The notes under the pieces are model-generated. The model saw only the letters and a list, made by a program, of their open reading frames with translations, was not told the origin of the DNA and did no database searches. The translations under genes and the position numbers were made by a program. Positions 35,021 through 44,021 of a stretch of DNA of 64,000 nucleotides are shown piece by piece. The DNA is from Haloprofundus marisrubri (lineage in GTDB: Archaea; Halobacteriota; Halobacteria; Halobacteriales; Haloferacaceae). Numbering within the stretch: position 1 is the first letter of the stretch; each line of letters starts with the position of its first letter. Location: contig NZ_LOPU01000016.1 of assembly GCF_001469955.1 (NCBI RefSeq), positions 248,001 through 312,000 on the forward strand, written 5' to 3'.

Positions 35021-35611
35021 TTACTTGCCGCGGCCTTTGCCGCCGGTGACGCTCGGGCGGTTGTGCTCGGTGCCTTTGCCGCGGTTGTTGAGGCCGCGGT
35101 TCTTCTTGCCCTCGTTGGAGAGGCCACGGAAGGCGCGGCCTTTGTGCTTGTCCGAGCAGATCCAGTTGAGGTCGTCGTCGTTCTCGATTGCCGGGTGGTT
35201 CGGGTCGACCAGAATCATCTCGAACCACTTCTGGGAGCCGTCTTCGCCGACCCAGTAGGAGTTGAGCAGGCGGAGGTTCACGTACTTCCGGGAGGCGCGT
35301 TCCTCGGCGATGCGCTGGATGCTCTTGCGGCGACCGATGCGGTTGACACCCTGGCGCTTCGAGCGGCGACCCGCCTTGTGGCGGCGCTTGCGGGCATTAC
35401 CTTTGCGGACCGAGACGCGCACGACGACGATACCCTGTTTGGCCTTGTAGCCGAGTTCGCGGGCTTTGTCGAGGCGCGTCGGGCGCTCGATGCGTTCGAT
35501 TGCGCCCTGTCGGCGCCAGTCCTGTTTTCGCTGCCACTGGAGTTCGGCGAGTTTACCGTCGCCGGGGGTCTTCCAGGCGTCCTTGATGTGGGAGTAGAAG
35601 CTTTTTGCCAT
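35021..35611 (-). CDS. rpl15e: Ribosomal protein L15e
   Basis: Large-subunit ribosomal protein of 196 aa, basic throughout, beginning AKSFYSHIKDAWKTP and containing RKGNARKRRHKAGRRSKRQG and an Arg/Gly/Lys-rich C-terminus, all typical of archaeal and eukaryotic L15e. The ATG at 35611 has GGTGATT just upstream, complementary to the 16S rRNA 3' end. The probable promoter is over 110 nt further up, so the mRNA has an unusually long leader. It stands alone. Confidence 0.95.
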   Translation of the reverse strand: MAKSFYSHIKDAWKTPGDGKLAELQWQRKQDWRRQGAIERIERPTRLDKARELGYKAKQGIVVVRVSVRKGNARKRRHKAGRRSKRQGVNRIGRRKSIQRIAEERASRKYVNLRLLNSYWVGEDGSQKWFEMILVDPNHPAIENDDDLNWICSDKHKGRAFRGLSNEGKKNRGLNNRGKGTEHNRPSVTGGKGRGK

Positions 35612-35735
35612 GTTAATCACCACGGGCGCTTGCGATTCAGCCGAGAGGCGCGACACCTCGGAAGCCACATTTCGTCCCGTCCGCCGGGAGGCGGGGTCGG
35701 GTGCCCGCTGGCGGCCCGTCGTCCAGCGAGTTATC
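35612..35735 (-). promoter_or_regulatory. Long structured 5' leader of rpl15e
   Basis: On the minus strand a TATA-like TTCTTAAACG (about 35755-35764) predicts a start near 35730, leaving about 120 nt before the ATG. The leader holds complementary segments that can form hairpins, for example CCGAGG...CCTCTCGG just upstream of the Shine-Dalgarno site, and GC-rich CCGCC...GGCGG. Long structured leaders are unusual in haloarchaea and suggest autoregulation by the protein. Confidence 0.4.
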
Positions 35736-35898
35736 CCTACTTTCCGTCATCGGCGTTTAAGAACTTCGAATCCGAATCCGAGCCATTCGCGTGCGGGTGA
35801 GTCACACGTTCTCGGTGGCGTTTCCGACACGTCGCGACTCCGCGCACAGTTCTCGCCGCATCGACACTCGTTAGGTCGTCTCCGCTGAACCCGAACCC

Positions 35899-36738
35899 AT
35901 GAGCGCCGACCCAGAGTGGCACCCCTACGACCTGACCGACGACCACACCGTCGTCGGCGACGTGCTCGTCTCCGAGGAACTCGACCCCGACTCGCCGAAA
36001 CTGCCGTCACGACGGATTCTGGTGTATCTCCCGCCGTCGTACCGCGAGGGCGACGACTTCAACGAGACCGACGGCGACGACGCCTACCCGGTGCTCTACA
36101 TGCACGACGGACAGAACCTCTTCGACGAACGCACGAGCAACGCCGGCGAGTGGCGCGTCGACGAGACGATGCAGGCGCTCGCCGAGGAGGCACTCGAAGC
36201 AATCGTCGTCGCAGTTCCCCACGGTCTCGACAATCGCCACAACGAGTACACACCGCACCCGAGCGAGGAGTTCGGCGGCGGCGACGCCGACGCGTATCTC
36301 GACTTTCTCGCCTCGGAACTCAAGCCAGTACTCGACGACGAGTTCCGCACCCGGACCGACCGCGACGCGACCGGTCTGATGGGGTCGTCGCTCGGCGGCC
36401 TCGTCAGTCTCTACGGCTACTTCGAGTATCCCGAAATGTTCGGCTTCGCAGGCGTGATGAGTCCAGCGTTCTGGTGGAACCGTGAGATATTCGACTACGT
36501 GGAGTCGCAGTCACACGTCTCGGGAAAACTGTACGTCGACGTCGGCGGCAACGAGCGACCCGACGACCCCGAACGCACGAGAGAGTACGTCGAAGATGCC
36601 GAACGGATGGTCGAACTCCTCAGAAGCAAGGGATACGACGAGGACGAACTCCGCTTCGTCGTCGACGACGAGGCGATTCACCACGAGGACGCGTGGGCCG
36701 ACAGGCTACCCGACGCAGTTCGGTTCCTGCTCGGATAA
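35899..36738 (+). CDS. Putative esterase, alpha/beta hydrolase
   Basis: Protein of 279 aa of the esterase D/Fes-like family: YPVLYMHDGQNLFDE near the N-terminal third, nucleophile elbow GSSLGG (Ser near residue 163), a SPAFWW segment, and a C-terminal His in AIHHEDAW. No signal peptide is seen, so it is probably cytoplasmic. Homologues hydrolyse carboxyl esters, including acylated sugars and siderophores. Its gene ends 20 nt from the convergent CGTase gene, so a role in removing acyl groups from imported sugars is possible. Confidence 0.78.
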   Translation: MSADPEWHPYDLTDDHTVVGDVLVSEELDPDSPKLPSRRILVYLPPSYREGDDFNETDGDDAYPVLYMHDGQNLFDERTSNAGEWRVDETMQALAEEALEAIVVAVPHGLDNRHNEYTPHPSEEFGGGDADAYLDFLASELKPVLDDEFRTRTDRDATGLMGSSLGGLVSLYGYFEYPEMFGFAGVMSPAFWWNREIFDYVESQSHVSGKLYVDVGGNERPDDPERTREYVEDAERMVELLRSKGYDEDELRFVVDDEAIHHEDAWADRLPDAVRFLLG

Positions 36739-36758
36739 CCGCTCTCGCTTGCTCTCGC

Positions 36759-38903
36759 TTACGCCTGCCAGTCGCCGACGTACTCGCCAGTCGAGTCGAC
36801 CGGAGCGGTGTACTGCCGGTTCGACCCCGACTCCCAGGTGACGTTACCGCTGCCGTCGATTTTCACGAACTTGAACTCCACCGTCGCGCCCGCGGGGAGG
36901 TTCACGTCGTAGTACCACGTCGGGTACTGGTAGACGACCTGATTGAAGAACGACCCCACCGCTCGGTCGGTGTTCCAGTCGCCCAACTCGTGGACGCTGC
37001 CGACGACGTAGACGTTCTCACCGCTCACCGTCTCGGCGTTGTTGACGACGAATCTCACGGAGACTTGGTCGCCGCTGAGTACTTCGTAGCCTTCGAACGC
37101 GCCGCTCTGGGCGCCGTCGGCGTCGGTGACGGTCACGTCGTAGTAGCCCCCTGAAACCGAGGGGACGGTCGCCTCAATCTGTGTGTCGGACCACGAGACG
37201 ACCGAGGCGTTCGTCGACCCGAACTGCACGGAACCGGCAGTGCTGCCGAAGCCCTCGCCGCTTATCGTCACGGTGTTGCCGGGTTGGCCCATCGTCGGCC
37301 CGACGTGGCCCAGCGTCGGTTCGGTTGTGTTGCCGCTGTACTCCCAGACGCAGACCGTCTGCGGACCGAGCGAGAACTCGTCTATCGACCCGTCGGCGTT
37401 GACCGTGGTCGAAAAGCCGCTCAGGAGACCGCCGAGCGCGTCGGAGTACGACCCTTCCGGGAGCGCCGTGTAGACGCCCGACACGTCGTACCAGTCGAGA
37501 CTGCGGTTGATGGCGACCAACACGACGTTGTCGCCGAACTCACGCTCGTAGACGAACACGTCGCTGTTTATCCAGCGCTGTTCGGTGTCGCCGAAGGCGA
37601 GCGCCGCGTTCGATTTTCTGAGTGGGGCGAGCGTCTGGATTACTTCATATGCCGTCGTCGTGGTGTCGAACGACGGCATCGGCTTGCGGTTGTTCGGGTC
37701 GTTGCCGCCGGTGAGATACTGCTCCGTGCCGTAGTAGACGGTGGGCGTCCCGCGGGAGGTCAGAAGCACCGCCAGCGCCATATCCGTGTTCCGCGTGTCG
37801 CCGCCGGCGACGGTGAACCGTTCCATGTCGTGGTTGTCGATAAAGGGCACTTGGTCGACGACTTGGTCGTGTTCGCTAGCAGTCTCCTGCAGCACCGACC
37901 AGAAGCCGTTCCAGTCGTCGCTGAAGTCCCGGAGAACTTGCCGAATCTCTTGCCCGAAGCGGAAGTCGAGCAGGCTCATCCCGCTGTCGTTCGAAAAGTC
38001 GTAGTAGCGCTGGTTGTACTGGTCCGCGCCGAGGAACCACTCGCCGAAGGTGAACACCGGGCGGTGGTCGTAGATGGTGTCCATCAGCGTCTTCTGCCAC
38101 TTCGGCGCCATGTGGGCGACGGCGTCGACGCGGAGGCCGTCGATACCGGTGTCGAGCCACTGCTTGATGGCGTCTTTCAGATACTGGTCGATGTACGCCT
38201 CTTGGTGGTCGAAGTCGGCGAGGTTGTACAGGTTCCGGTAGATTTGGTCCTCGTAACTGGAGTAGTCGGTGCCGCCGTTGTGGTGGAAGTAGCTGTTGGG
38301 GTCGTCGCTGTAGGCGGCGGCGTACTGGTCGTCGTCGTAGAGGACGCCGTCTTCGAGTTCGCCGTCCGCCGTCGACGGCGAGGTGTGGTTCGGCACGAAG
38401 TCGATAACGACTTTGATGCCGTTGGCGTGGGCGGTGTCGACGAGGTTCTGGAACGTCTCCATATCCCCGAAGAAGGGATTCGGGTCCTCGAAGTCGCGCG
38501 CCCAGTAGCCGTGGTACGACGCGCCGCTGTCGGAGTCGACTTCGGTGATGTTCTCGAACGGCGGCGAAATCCAGACGGCGGAGACGCCCATGTTGGTGAG
38601 GTAGCCGTCCTCGATTTTGTCGATGATACCCTGCCAGTCACCGCCGCAGTACCGCCGGAGGTTCGAGCAGTCGCTGCTGTACAGTTCGCCGCTTGGGTTG
38701 TTCGAGCTGTCGCCGTCGTTGAAGCGGTCAGAGACGATTTGGTAGATGACGTCGTCGGTGAAGTCCACCGGACTCCACGTTGCGGCCATCGTCGTCGACT
38801 GCTGCGTCGTGTACGACAGCTCTGCGTTGGCGCTGCCCGCACCCGCAGCGCCGATGGCTCCGAGTCCGATTCCTTTCAGTAGATTTCTGCGATTGAGTTT
38901 CAT
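36759..38903 (-). CDS. cgt: Cyclodextrin glucanotransferase, Tat-exported (GH13)
   Basis: Enzyme of 714 aa with a Tat signal (NRRNLLKGIG) and the five-domain CGTase layout: catalytic A/B domains, C domain, an IPT/TIG-like D domain (about 515-600), and a C-terminal CBM20 starch-binding domain with paired Trp (WNTDRAV, WYYDV). Catalytic residues Asp260, Glu288 (FGEWFLG) and Asp359 (DNHDMER) show the same spacing, 28 and 71, as Bacillus CGTase Asp229/Glu257/Asp328. The NLYNLADFDH segment is also CGTase-like. It acts outside the cell, turning starch into cyclodextrins and maltodextrins. A TATA-like box (about 38942-38951) fits a near-leaderless ATG. Confidence 0.9.
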   Translation of the reverse strand: MKLNRRNLLKGIGLGAIGAAGAGSANAELSYTTQQSTTMAATWSPVDFTDDVIYQIVSDRFNDGDSSNNPSGELYSSDCSNLRRYCGGDWQGIIDKIEDGYLTNMGVSAVWISPPFENITEVDSDSGASYHGYWARDFEDPNPFFGDMETFQNLVDTAHANGIKVVIDFVPNHTSPSTADGELEDGVLYDDDQYAAAYSDDPNSYFHHNGGTDYSSYEDQIYRNLYNLADFDHQEAYIDQYLKDAIKQWLDTGIDGLRVDAVAHMAPKWQKTLMDTIYDHRPVFTFGEWFLGADQYNQRYYDFSNDSGMSLLDFRFGQEIRQVLRDFSDDWNGFWSVLQETASEHDQVVDQVPFIDNHDMERFTVAGGDTRNTDMALAVLLTSRGTPTVYYGTEQYLTGGNDPNNRKPMPSFDTTTTAYEVIQTLAPLRKSNAALAFGDTEQRWINSDVFVYEREFGDNVVLVAINRSLDWYDVSGVYTALPEGSYSDALGGLLSGFSTTVNADGSIDEFSLGPQTVCVWEYSGNTTEPTLGHVGPTMGQPGNTVTISGEGFGSTAGSVQFGSTNASVVSWSDTQIEATVPSVSGGYYDVTVTDADGAQSGAFEGYEVLSGDQVSVRFVVNNAETVSGENVYVVGSVHELGDWNTDRAVGSFFNQVVYQYPTWYYDVNLPAGATVEFKFVKIDGSGNVTWESGSNRQYTAPVDSTGEYVGDWQA

Positions 38904-39078
38904 CTGGGAATCTCTGTTGAACAATCACTACAGACTTGCACATAAATATTCCTTACAAATTCTGACAAAACTATCTTCGAAAACGAATAACACATCACCA
39001 GCAAGCTGCGCAAAAAGCGCCGCAGGGAGCTCCGAGGCCGTACTAACTCTGGAAAAACCGAACGGTGTGGGTGTCCGC

Positions 39079-40227
39079 TTACCCTTCCATGCCGCTGAAC
39101 GACAGGCCACCTTCGATGTAGCGCTGTGCGAACAGATAGACGAGCATGATGGGCGTCGCAAACGTAAGCGCGAACGCGGAGAACCGCGCCCACGGGATAG
39201 AGTACTCGCTGATGAGCGAGTACAGACCCACCGGCAGGGTGTAGTTGTCGGTCCCTAGGAGCGTCTGTGCGACGACGAACTCCGTCCATCCGGTCAGGAA
39301 CGTGAAGATGAACACCGTCGCCAGTCCCGCCGCCGACAGCGGCAGGATAACTTCGGTGACGACGCGCCACGGCGGCGCACCGTCGACGACGGCGGCTTCC
39401 TCGTAGGATACGGGGATGCCGTCCATGTACGTCTTCAGCAACCACGTGTTGAACGGCACCGCAGTCGCCGCGTAGTAGACGGCGAGTGCGAGTTTGTTGT
39501 CGTTGATGCCGAGTTGGACGTACACCGCGTACAGACCGATGAGCAGCGCGATACCGAGGCCACCGCCGACCTGCGTCAACAGCACGTAGAGGAACAGAAT
39601 CTTCCGGCGGAAGATAAACTCACGGCGCGAGAGCGCGTACGACGCCGGGATGATGAGACACATCGCCAAGATGACCGTCGGGATGGCGACGGTGAGGCTG
39701 TTGGCGAAGAACTGCTTGAACGTCGAGGGGTTCTCGACGGGTCCGACGCCGAAGCCGGGGAACATCTCGATGCCGCCGACGGCGATGCGACCGACCGTTC
39801 CCGACTGGATTGCGCTAACGTCCAAGAAGACGAGTTGGGGCGTGTTGAACACGACAGCCAAATCGCTCAGCGGGACGTTCAGGCTGATAGAGTAGCCGGG
39901 AACGATGAGGTCACCGATGACCCACAGGAAGGGAACCAGCGACGGCTGTTCGGGCAGCAGTCGAAGCCCACTCGTCGAGTAGATAGAGCCGCCGGTACCC
40001 GACAGCGCCGCGATGAGTATCCAGTAGATGGGAAACAGCAGCGCCGAAACCAGCACCAACGCCCCGATGGTCGCACCGACGCTCTTCAGCGGTTGGACGG
40101 GCGACATCTCGCCGCGGCGAATCGCACCCGCGGTGTAGCGAGCGTCGCGCGCCGCCTCGATTGGCGTCGTGACGACGTTTCGGGTGTCCTCTTTCAGTTT
40201 CCGGCCGATGCCGTCGAAGAGGCTCAT
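39079..40227 (-). CDS. malG: Maltodextrin ABC transporter permease, MalG-type
   Basis: Permease of 382 aa. An extended cytoplasmic N-terminus precedes six or so membrane helices. The EAA loop is recognisable (EEAAVVDGAPPWRVVTEVILPL). The C-terminus ends RYIEGGLSFSGMEG, close to the MalG tail RWLVGGLTAGGVKG, which contacts the ATPase. An inserted periplasmic segment (residues about 65-150) is longer than in E. coli. Its ATG overlaps the malF stop (ATGA). With malF it forms the membrane channel for sugar import. Confidence 0.85.
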   Translation of the reverse strand: MSLFDGIGRKLKEDTRNVVTTPIEAARDARYTAGAIRRGEMSPVQPLKSVGATIGALVLVSALLFPIYWILIAALSGTGGSIYSTSGLRLLPEQPSLVPFLWVIGDLIVPGYSISLNVPLSDLAVVFNTPQLVFLDVSAIQSGTVGRIAVGGIEMFPGFGVGPVENPSTFKQFFANSLTVAIPTVILAMCLIIPASYALSRREFIFRRKILFLYVLLTQVGGGLGIALLIGLYAVYVQLGINDNKLALAVYYAATAVPFNTWLLKTYMDGIPVSYEEAAVVDGAPPWRVVTEVILPLSAAGLATVFIFTFLTGWTEFVVAQTLLGTDNYTLPVGLYSLISEYSIPWARFSAFALTFATPIMLVYLFAQRYIEGGLSFSGMEG

Positions 40228-41189
40228 GCGTCGCTCACCCCGTCGGCGAGGCGGCCACGCTTGACGTTCAGCCACATGAACGCGCCGATGAAGACGAGCG
40301 CGATGATGCTAATCGCCGCCCCGCGACCGTACTCGGCGAACGACAGCGCCTCGCGGTAGCCGTAGACGACGATGAGTTCGTTCTGCCGGGCCGGGCCGCC
40401 TTCGTTGAAGACGTACGGGATGAGGAACTGCTGGAACGACGCCGCCGCCGTCAGAATCGAAGCGAACAGCACGGGCTTCTTGACCGAGGGTAGCGTGACG
40501 TGCAGGAACCGTGAGAAGTAGCCTGCGCCGTCGACCATCGCCGCTTCGTGCAGTTCGTCCGGAACGTCCTGCAGCGCGCTCACGGTGATGATGACCATGA
40601 ACGGGTACGCCAGCCACGCCTCCGTGATATTGTAGGCGAGAAACGCCATCCAGCGGTTGCTCAGCCACGAGACCGTGCCGAGGCCGAGCGAACTCAGTAC
40701 CTGATTTGCCAACCCGAACTGCGCGGAACTGAAGATGCCCCGCCAGACGGTGATGGTGAAGATGGCCGGCAGCCCCATCGGGAGGATGATGAGCGAGCGC
40801 ATGATGCGCTTGCCACGGACCCGGTCGCCGGTGACGACGAGCGCGATACCGAGGCTCAGCGCGATTTTGAGCGTAACGCTCGTCGCGACGAACAGCCACG
40901 TCACCCCGAACGAGTTCCAGAACGTCGGGTCGGTCAGTACGTCGATGTAGTTTTCGATGCCGATGAACGTCGCCTCTCCGAACGTTAGAACCGATAGCGC
41001 ACCCTCGCCGGCGAACAAGTTCGACGGTGCCGCGTCGGTAAACGAGATACCGATGAGGTACAGTATCGGGAACAGCATGAACGCCGAGAATATGAACAGT
41101 CCCGGCAGAACGAAGAGAAGCGACGCGTCCCGCTTGTCGAGGAACGGAACGTCCTCGACCCGTTGCGCAACGCGTGAAACGGTGCTCAT
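40224..41189 (-). CDS. malF: Maltodextrin ABC transporter permease, MalF-type
   Basis: Permease of 321 aa with six membrane helices and the EAA loop (HEAAMVDGAGYFSRFLHVTLP). It lacks the large periplasmic domain of E. coli MalF, like most Gram-positive and archaeal MalF proteins. The gene lies 12 nt after malE and overlaps malG by 4 nt, so the three are one operon. It pairs with MalG to import the sugar delivered by the lipoprotein encoded upstream. Confidence 0.85.
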   Translation of the reverse strand: MSTVSRVAQRVEDVPFLDKRDASLLFVLPGLFIFSAFMLFPILYLIGISFTDAAPSNLFAGEGALSVLTFGEATFIGIENYIDVLTDPTFWNSFGVTWLFVATSVTLKIALSLGIALVVTGDRVRGKRIMRSLIILPMGLPAIFTITVWRGIFSSAQFGLANQVLSSLGLGTVSWLSNRWMAFLAYNITEAWLAYPFMVIITVSALQDVPDELHEAAMVDGAGYFSRFLHVTLPSVKKPVLFASILTAAASFQQFLIPYVFNEGGPARQNELIVVYGYREALSFAEYGRGAAISIIALVFIGAFMWLNVKRGRLADGVSDA

Positions 41190-41201
41190 TGTTCGACGTG
41201 A

Positions 41202-42506
41202 TTACTCCCAGTTACTGCGGATTTCCTCTGCGGCCGTCTTCATCGCCTGTTCGACGCTCTGGCCGTTGAAGCCTTTCGTGAGTGCGGCTTTCACGGGGTC
41301 CCACACCTGATTCATCATCGGGTCTGCGGGCATCGGGTAGCCCTGTGCGACGGCGTTGGAGAACCCTTGGACGTTCGCGGGGAGGTCGCCGCCTTCGGCG
41401 ACGCTCTTGAGAACGGGGATGCTGCCGGTCTCTTCGGCGGCCTGCTGCTGGATGTCCTCGTTGGTGACGTACCACTCGATGAACTCCTGAGCGGCGGCGG
41501 TGCCGGCGTCGTCGTTCTCCATGCTTTTCGAGAAGTACCAGAGCGTGATTCCGGTGTACGGTCGTGGCTCGCCACCCTCCGGTTTGGGGAGTTTGACGAC
41601 TTCGTAGTTGACGCCCTTCTCGTTGAGCGTGTTGAGATACCACGGGCCGTTGATGGCGAAGGCGGCGTTGCCCTCGGCGAACGCCGACGCCTGTGGTTCG
41701 TACGCCGGGTCGTTCGGCATGTACGGCACGAAGTTGTCGACGGCGAACTGGATACCACGGATGGTCTCTTGGTTGTCGACACCGAGCATATCCTCTTTCG
41801 AGGAGTCGAAGTAGTAGCCGCCGAAGGCGTGTGCCCACGCACTCAGGAAGTACGGGTCGGCAAAGGGCATCCCCATGCCGTACTTGTTGTTACCGGGGTC
41901 GTGGAACTCGTCCATCACCGACTGCATGTCGGCGACGGTCTCGGGCGCTTCGTCGACGATGTCGGTGTTGTAGACGAGTGCGACGGTCTCTGCGGTGTGG
42001 GGCAGACCGACGACGTTGCCGTCGAACTGCGCTGCTTCGGCGGCCGTTCCGGTGAACTGGTCGAGGTTGACGTTCAGCGAGTCGCCACGGCCGACGATGA
42101 AGCCACGGTCGAGGTAGTCGCCCGCCAGGTCGTGCGCCCACTCGAACGTTTTCGGACCCTGACCGGCCGGGATGGCGCTGGTCGTCTTCTTGCGCATATC
42201 CGAGATGTCCGCACCCTCGATGGTGTGCTTGGACTCGTTGTTGAACGCCTCGATGTTCTCCTCACGCGTCGGCAGTTCCGTGTCCGAGAGCGCGTACCAC
42301 GCTTTTGCGGTGCCGGCCGGACCGGACGACTCCGTGCTGTCGGAGCCGCTCTCGTTACCGCTGCCGCCGCTGCTCCCGCCGCCGTTACTGTCGCCGCCGG
42401 AGGAGTCCGTCTCGCCCTGTTCCTGCACACCGACACAACCCGCGAGCGCGCCGATTCCGCCGGCGACGCCGAGGTTTTTCAGTAAGGTTCTGCGGTCCAT
42501 TGTCAT
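41202..42506 (-). CDS. malE: Sugar-binding lipoprotein, MalE-type
   Basis: Extracellular solute-binding protein of 434 aa. The signal combines a Tat motif (DRRTLLKNLG) with a lipobox (GALAGC), followed by a Gly/Ser/Asp-rich linker, the usual haloarchaeal lipoprotein design. The mature part is the family 1 fold (FAEGNAAFAINGPWYLNTL; TGITLWYFSKS). It should capture maltodextrins or cyclodextrins outside the membrane. The ATG at 42506 is close to the transcript start predicted from TATA-like GATTTAAGG on the minus strand; ATG 42500 is the alternative. Confidence 0.87.
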   Translation of the reverse strand: MTMDRRTLLKNLGVAGGIGALAGCVGVQEQGETDSSGGDSNGGGSSGGSGNESGSDSTESSGPAGTAKAWYALSDTELPTREENIEAFNNESKHTIEGADISDMRKKTTSAIPAGQGPKTFEWAHDLAGDYLDRGFIVGRGDSLNVNLDQFTGTAAEAAQFDGNVVGLPHTAETVALVYNTDIVDEAPETVADMQSVMDEFHDPGNNKYGMGMPFADPYFLSAWAHAFGGYYFDSSKEDMLGVDNQETIRGIQFAVDNFVPYMPNDPAYEPQASAFAEGNAAFAINGPWYLNTLNEKGVNYEVVKLPKPEGGEPRPYTGITLWYFSKSMENDDAGTAAAQEFIEWYVTNEDIQQQAAEETGSIPVLKSVAEGGDLPANVQGFSNAVAQGYPMPADPMMNQVWDPVKAALTKGFNGQSVEQAMKTAAEEIRSNWE

Positions 42507-42751
42507 GGATGAATATGAGAGGAATAAGTAGTTCAAACCTTAAATCTTCGGATGTCCTGCGATTGTTAACACAATCGTTATATACGGGATAGGGAGCCTG
42601 AAAGTCGATAATATGGCAATTTGCGCGTCTCCAATGAGAGAACTAATATGTCGCTCAGTTGCCTACACTGAGAATATACTACGAAATTATGCGTCACAGA
42701 TTTCGATTCGAGAGTAAGAACTATACCGTCGGCTCTCTACTCGTGGAGACA
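42507..42751. promoter_or_regulatory. Divergent malE/malK promoter region
   Basis: Leftward TATA-like element for malE at about 42533-42540. Rightward there are two candidates: TTATATAC (42578-42585), next to the inverted repeat at 42560-42577, and AACTATACC (about 42719-42727), about 28 nt before malK ATG. A second inverted repeat, CTCAGT-N7-ACTGAG, lies at 42654-42672. A 34-codon frame begins at 42612, at leaderless distance from the first rightward box, but shows no family resemblance. Confidence 0.5.
42560..42577. promoter_or_regulatory. 18-bp inverted repeat, candidate sugar-regulator operator
   Basis: CGATTGT-TAAC-ACAATCG has perfect 7-bp arms around a 4-nt centre and directly abuts the TATA-like TTATATAC. 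It lies between divergent malE and malK, where the local TrmB-type regulator would be expected to act. A GATTGTT half site also occurs on the minus strand near the CGTase start (about 38921). Confidence 0.5.
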
Positions 42752-43879
42752 ATGGGAACTGTAACGCTCGATAATCTCAGAAAGGAGTTCGACAACGGCC
42801 AAATCGTCGCCGTCGACGACGTCTCCCTCGACGTCGCGGACGGCGAGTTCATCACCGTCGTCGGTCCCTCGGGGTGTGGGAAATCGACGACGCTGCGGAT
42901 GCTCGCCGGGTTGGAACAACCGACCTCGGGTCGCATCTCCATCGGCGACGAGGACGTGACGAACGTCCACGCCCGCAAGCGTGACGTGGCGATGGTGTTC
43001 CAGAACTACGCGCTCTACCCGCACAAGACGGTGAGACAGAACATGGCGTTCGGCCTTCGGATGAGTACTGACCTCTCGAAGGACGAACGACACGAACGCG
43101 TCCGCGAGACGGCGGAGATGATGGGCATCGAAGACCTGCTCGACGACCGCCCGAACGAACTCTCCGGCGGCCAGAAACAGCGCGTCGCCCTCGGCCGCGC
43201 CATCGTCCGCGAACCCGACGTGTTCCTCTTCGACGAACCGCTGTCGAACTTGGACGCCAAGCTCCGGACGACGATGCGCACCGAGATTCAACGTCTCCAA
43301 AACGACCTCGCAACCACCTCCATCTACGTCACCCACGACCAGGAGGAGGCGATGACGATGGGCGACCGTATCGTCATCCTGAAAGACGGCAAACTCCAGC
43401 AGGTCGGCGCGCCGAAGGAAGTGTACCAGAACCCCGCCAACGCGTTCGTCGGCGGGTTCGTCGGGTCGCCGTCGATGAACTTCATCGAGGTTCACGCGAG
43501 CGTCTCCGGCAACAGCATCCGTCTCGAAGACCAGTCGGGTCGCTTCGACTACCGCCTCGACGGGGCCGACTACCCGAGTATCTCCGACGGCGACCGACTC
43601 TCGTTCGGCATCCGACCGGAGGACGTCTACGTCGCCGACGCCGGCAACGGCATCGAGACGACTGTCGAAGTCATCGAACCCATCGGCAGCGACAACTACC
43701 TCTACTTGGACCTCGCGCCGGACTTCATCGCCCGCGTCGACTCCAGCATCGAACCCGAACCCGACGACACCGTCGCCATCACGTTCGACGAGAGCGACAT
43801 CCACCTCTTCGACGGCAGCACCGGCGAGTCGCTGGCGTACCGAGAGCAGACGGAGACGGTCACGACTCCGTCGGCGTAA
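42752..43879 (+). CDS. malK: Maltodextrin ABC transporter ATPase, MalK/MsmK-type
   Basis: ATPase of 375 aa: Walker [10 protein letters not shown] (near residue 40), Q loop [11 protein letters not shown], signature LSGGQKQR, Walker [17 protein letters not shown] and switch His (YVTHDQEEA). A C-terminal OB/TOBE regulatory domain follows (about 240-375). It powers sugar import with MalF/MalG. The ATG at 42752 lies about 28 nt after a TATA-like box, so a leaderless message is likely; the longer upstream frame is basic and non-halophilic. It is transcribed divergently from malEFG. Confidence 0.9.
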   Translation: MGTVTLDNLRKEFDNGQIVAVDDVSLDVADGEFITVVGPSGCGKSTTLRMLAGLEQPTSGRISIGDEDVTNVHARKRDVAMVFQNYALYPHKTVRQNMAFGLRMSTDLSKDERHERVRETAEMMGIEDLLDDRPNELSGGQKQRVALGRAIVREPDVFLFDEPLSNLDAKLRTTMRTEIQRLQNDLATTSIYVTHDQEEAMTMGDRIVILKDGKLQQVGAPKEVYQNPANAFVGGFVGSPSMNFIEVHASVSGNSIRLEDQSGRFDYRLDGADYPSISDGDRLSFGIRPEDVYVADAGNGIETTVEVIEPIGSDNYLYLDLAPDFIARVDSSIEPEPDDTVAITFDESDIHLFDGSTGESLAYREQTETVTTPSA

Positions 43880-43954
43880 CTCCGAGAGTTCGAGACCACT
43901 CGCAGTTCAGTTCTCTTCGTTTTCGAGATGGTAAAAACGGAACCTGTCGTAGCC

Positions 43955-43971
43955 GTGCTGTTCGACAGCAC
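43955..43971. terminator. Hairpin between convergent malK and glucoamylase genes
   Basis: GTGCTGT-TCG-ACAGCAC is a perfect 7-bp stem with a 3-nt loop in the 142-bp gap between convergent genes. On the minus strand a T5 run lies about 18 nt beyond it. Probably serves transcription end in one or both directions. Confidence 0.45.
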
Positions 43972-43993
43972 CCGTCGTTGCGACGTTCTTGCG

Positions 43994-44012
43994 ACGTTCG
44001 GCTAGCGAACGT
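43994..44012. terminator. Second hairpin between convergent genes
   Basis: ACGTTCG-GCTAG-CGAACGT is a perfect 7-bp stem with a 5-nt loop, 9 nt past the stop of the glucoamylase gene. Together with the hairpin at 43955-43971 it forms a double stop between malK and the glucoamylase. Confidence 0.45.
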
Positions 44013-44021
44013 ACCCGTCGT

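Noticed and set aside
37284-38882. 532-codon plus-strand frame inside the CGTase gene
   Set aside because: Antisense shadow of a gene with complete CGTase motifs; Val/Arg/Glu-rich and with no promoter or ribosome site.
42612-42716. 34-codon frame between malE and malK at leaderless distance from a TATA-like box
   Set aside because: No acidic bias, no family resemblance and no coupling to malK; kept only as a note in the promoter entry.
43955-44012. Two nearby hairpins considered as a small structured RNA gene
   Set aside because: They lie in the short gap between two convergent genes, where terminators are the simpler explanation, and no promoter precedes them.
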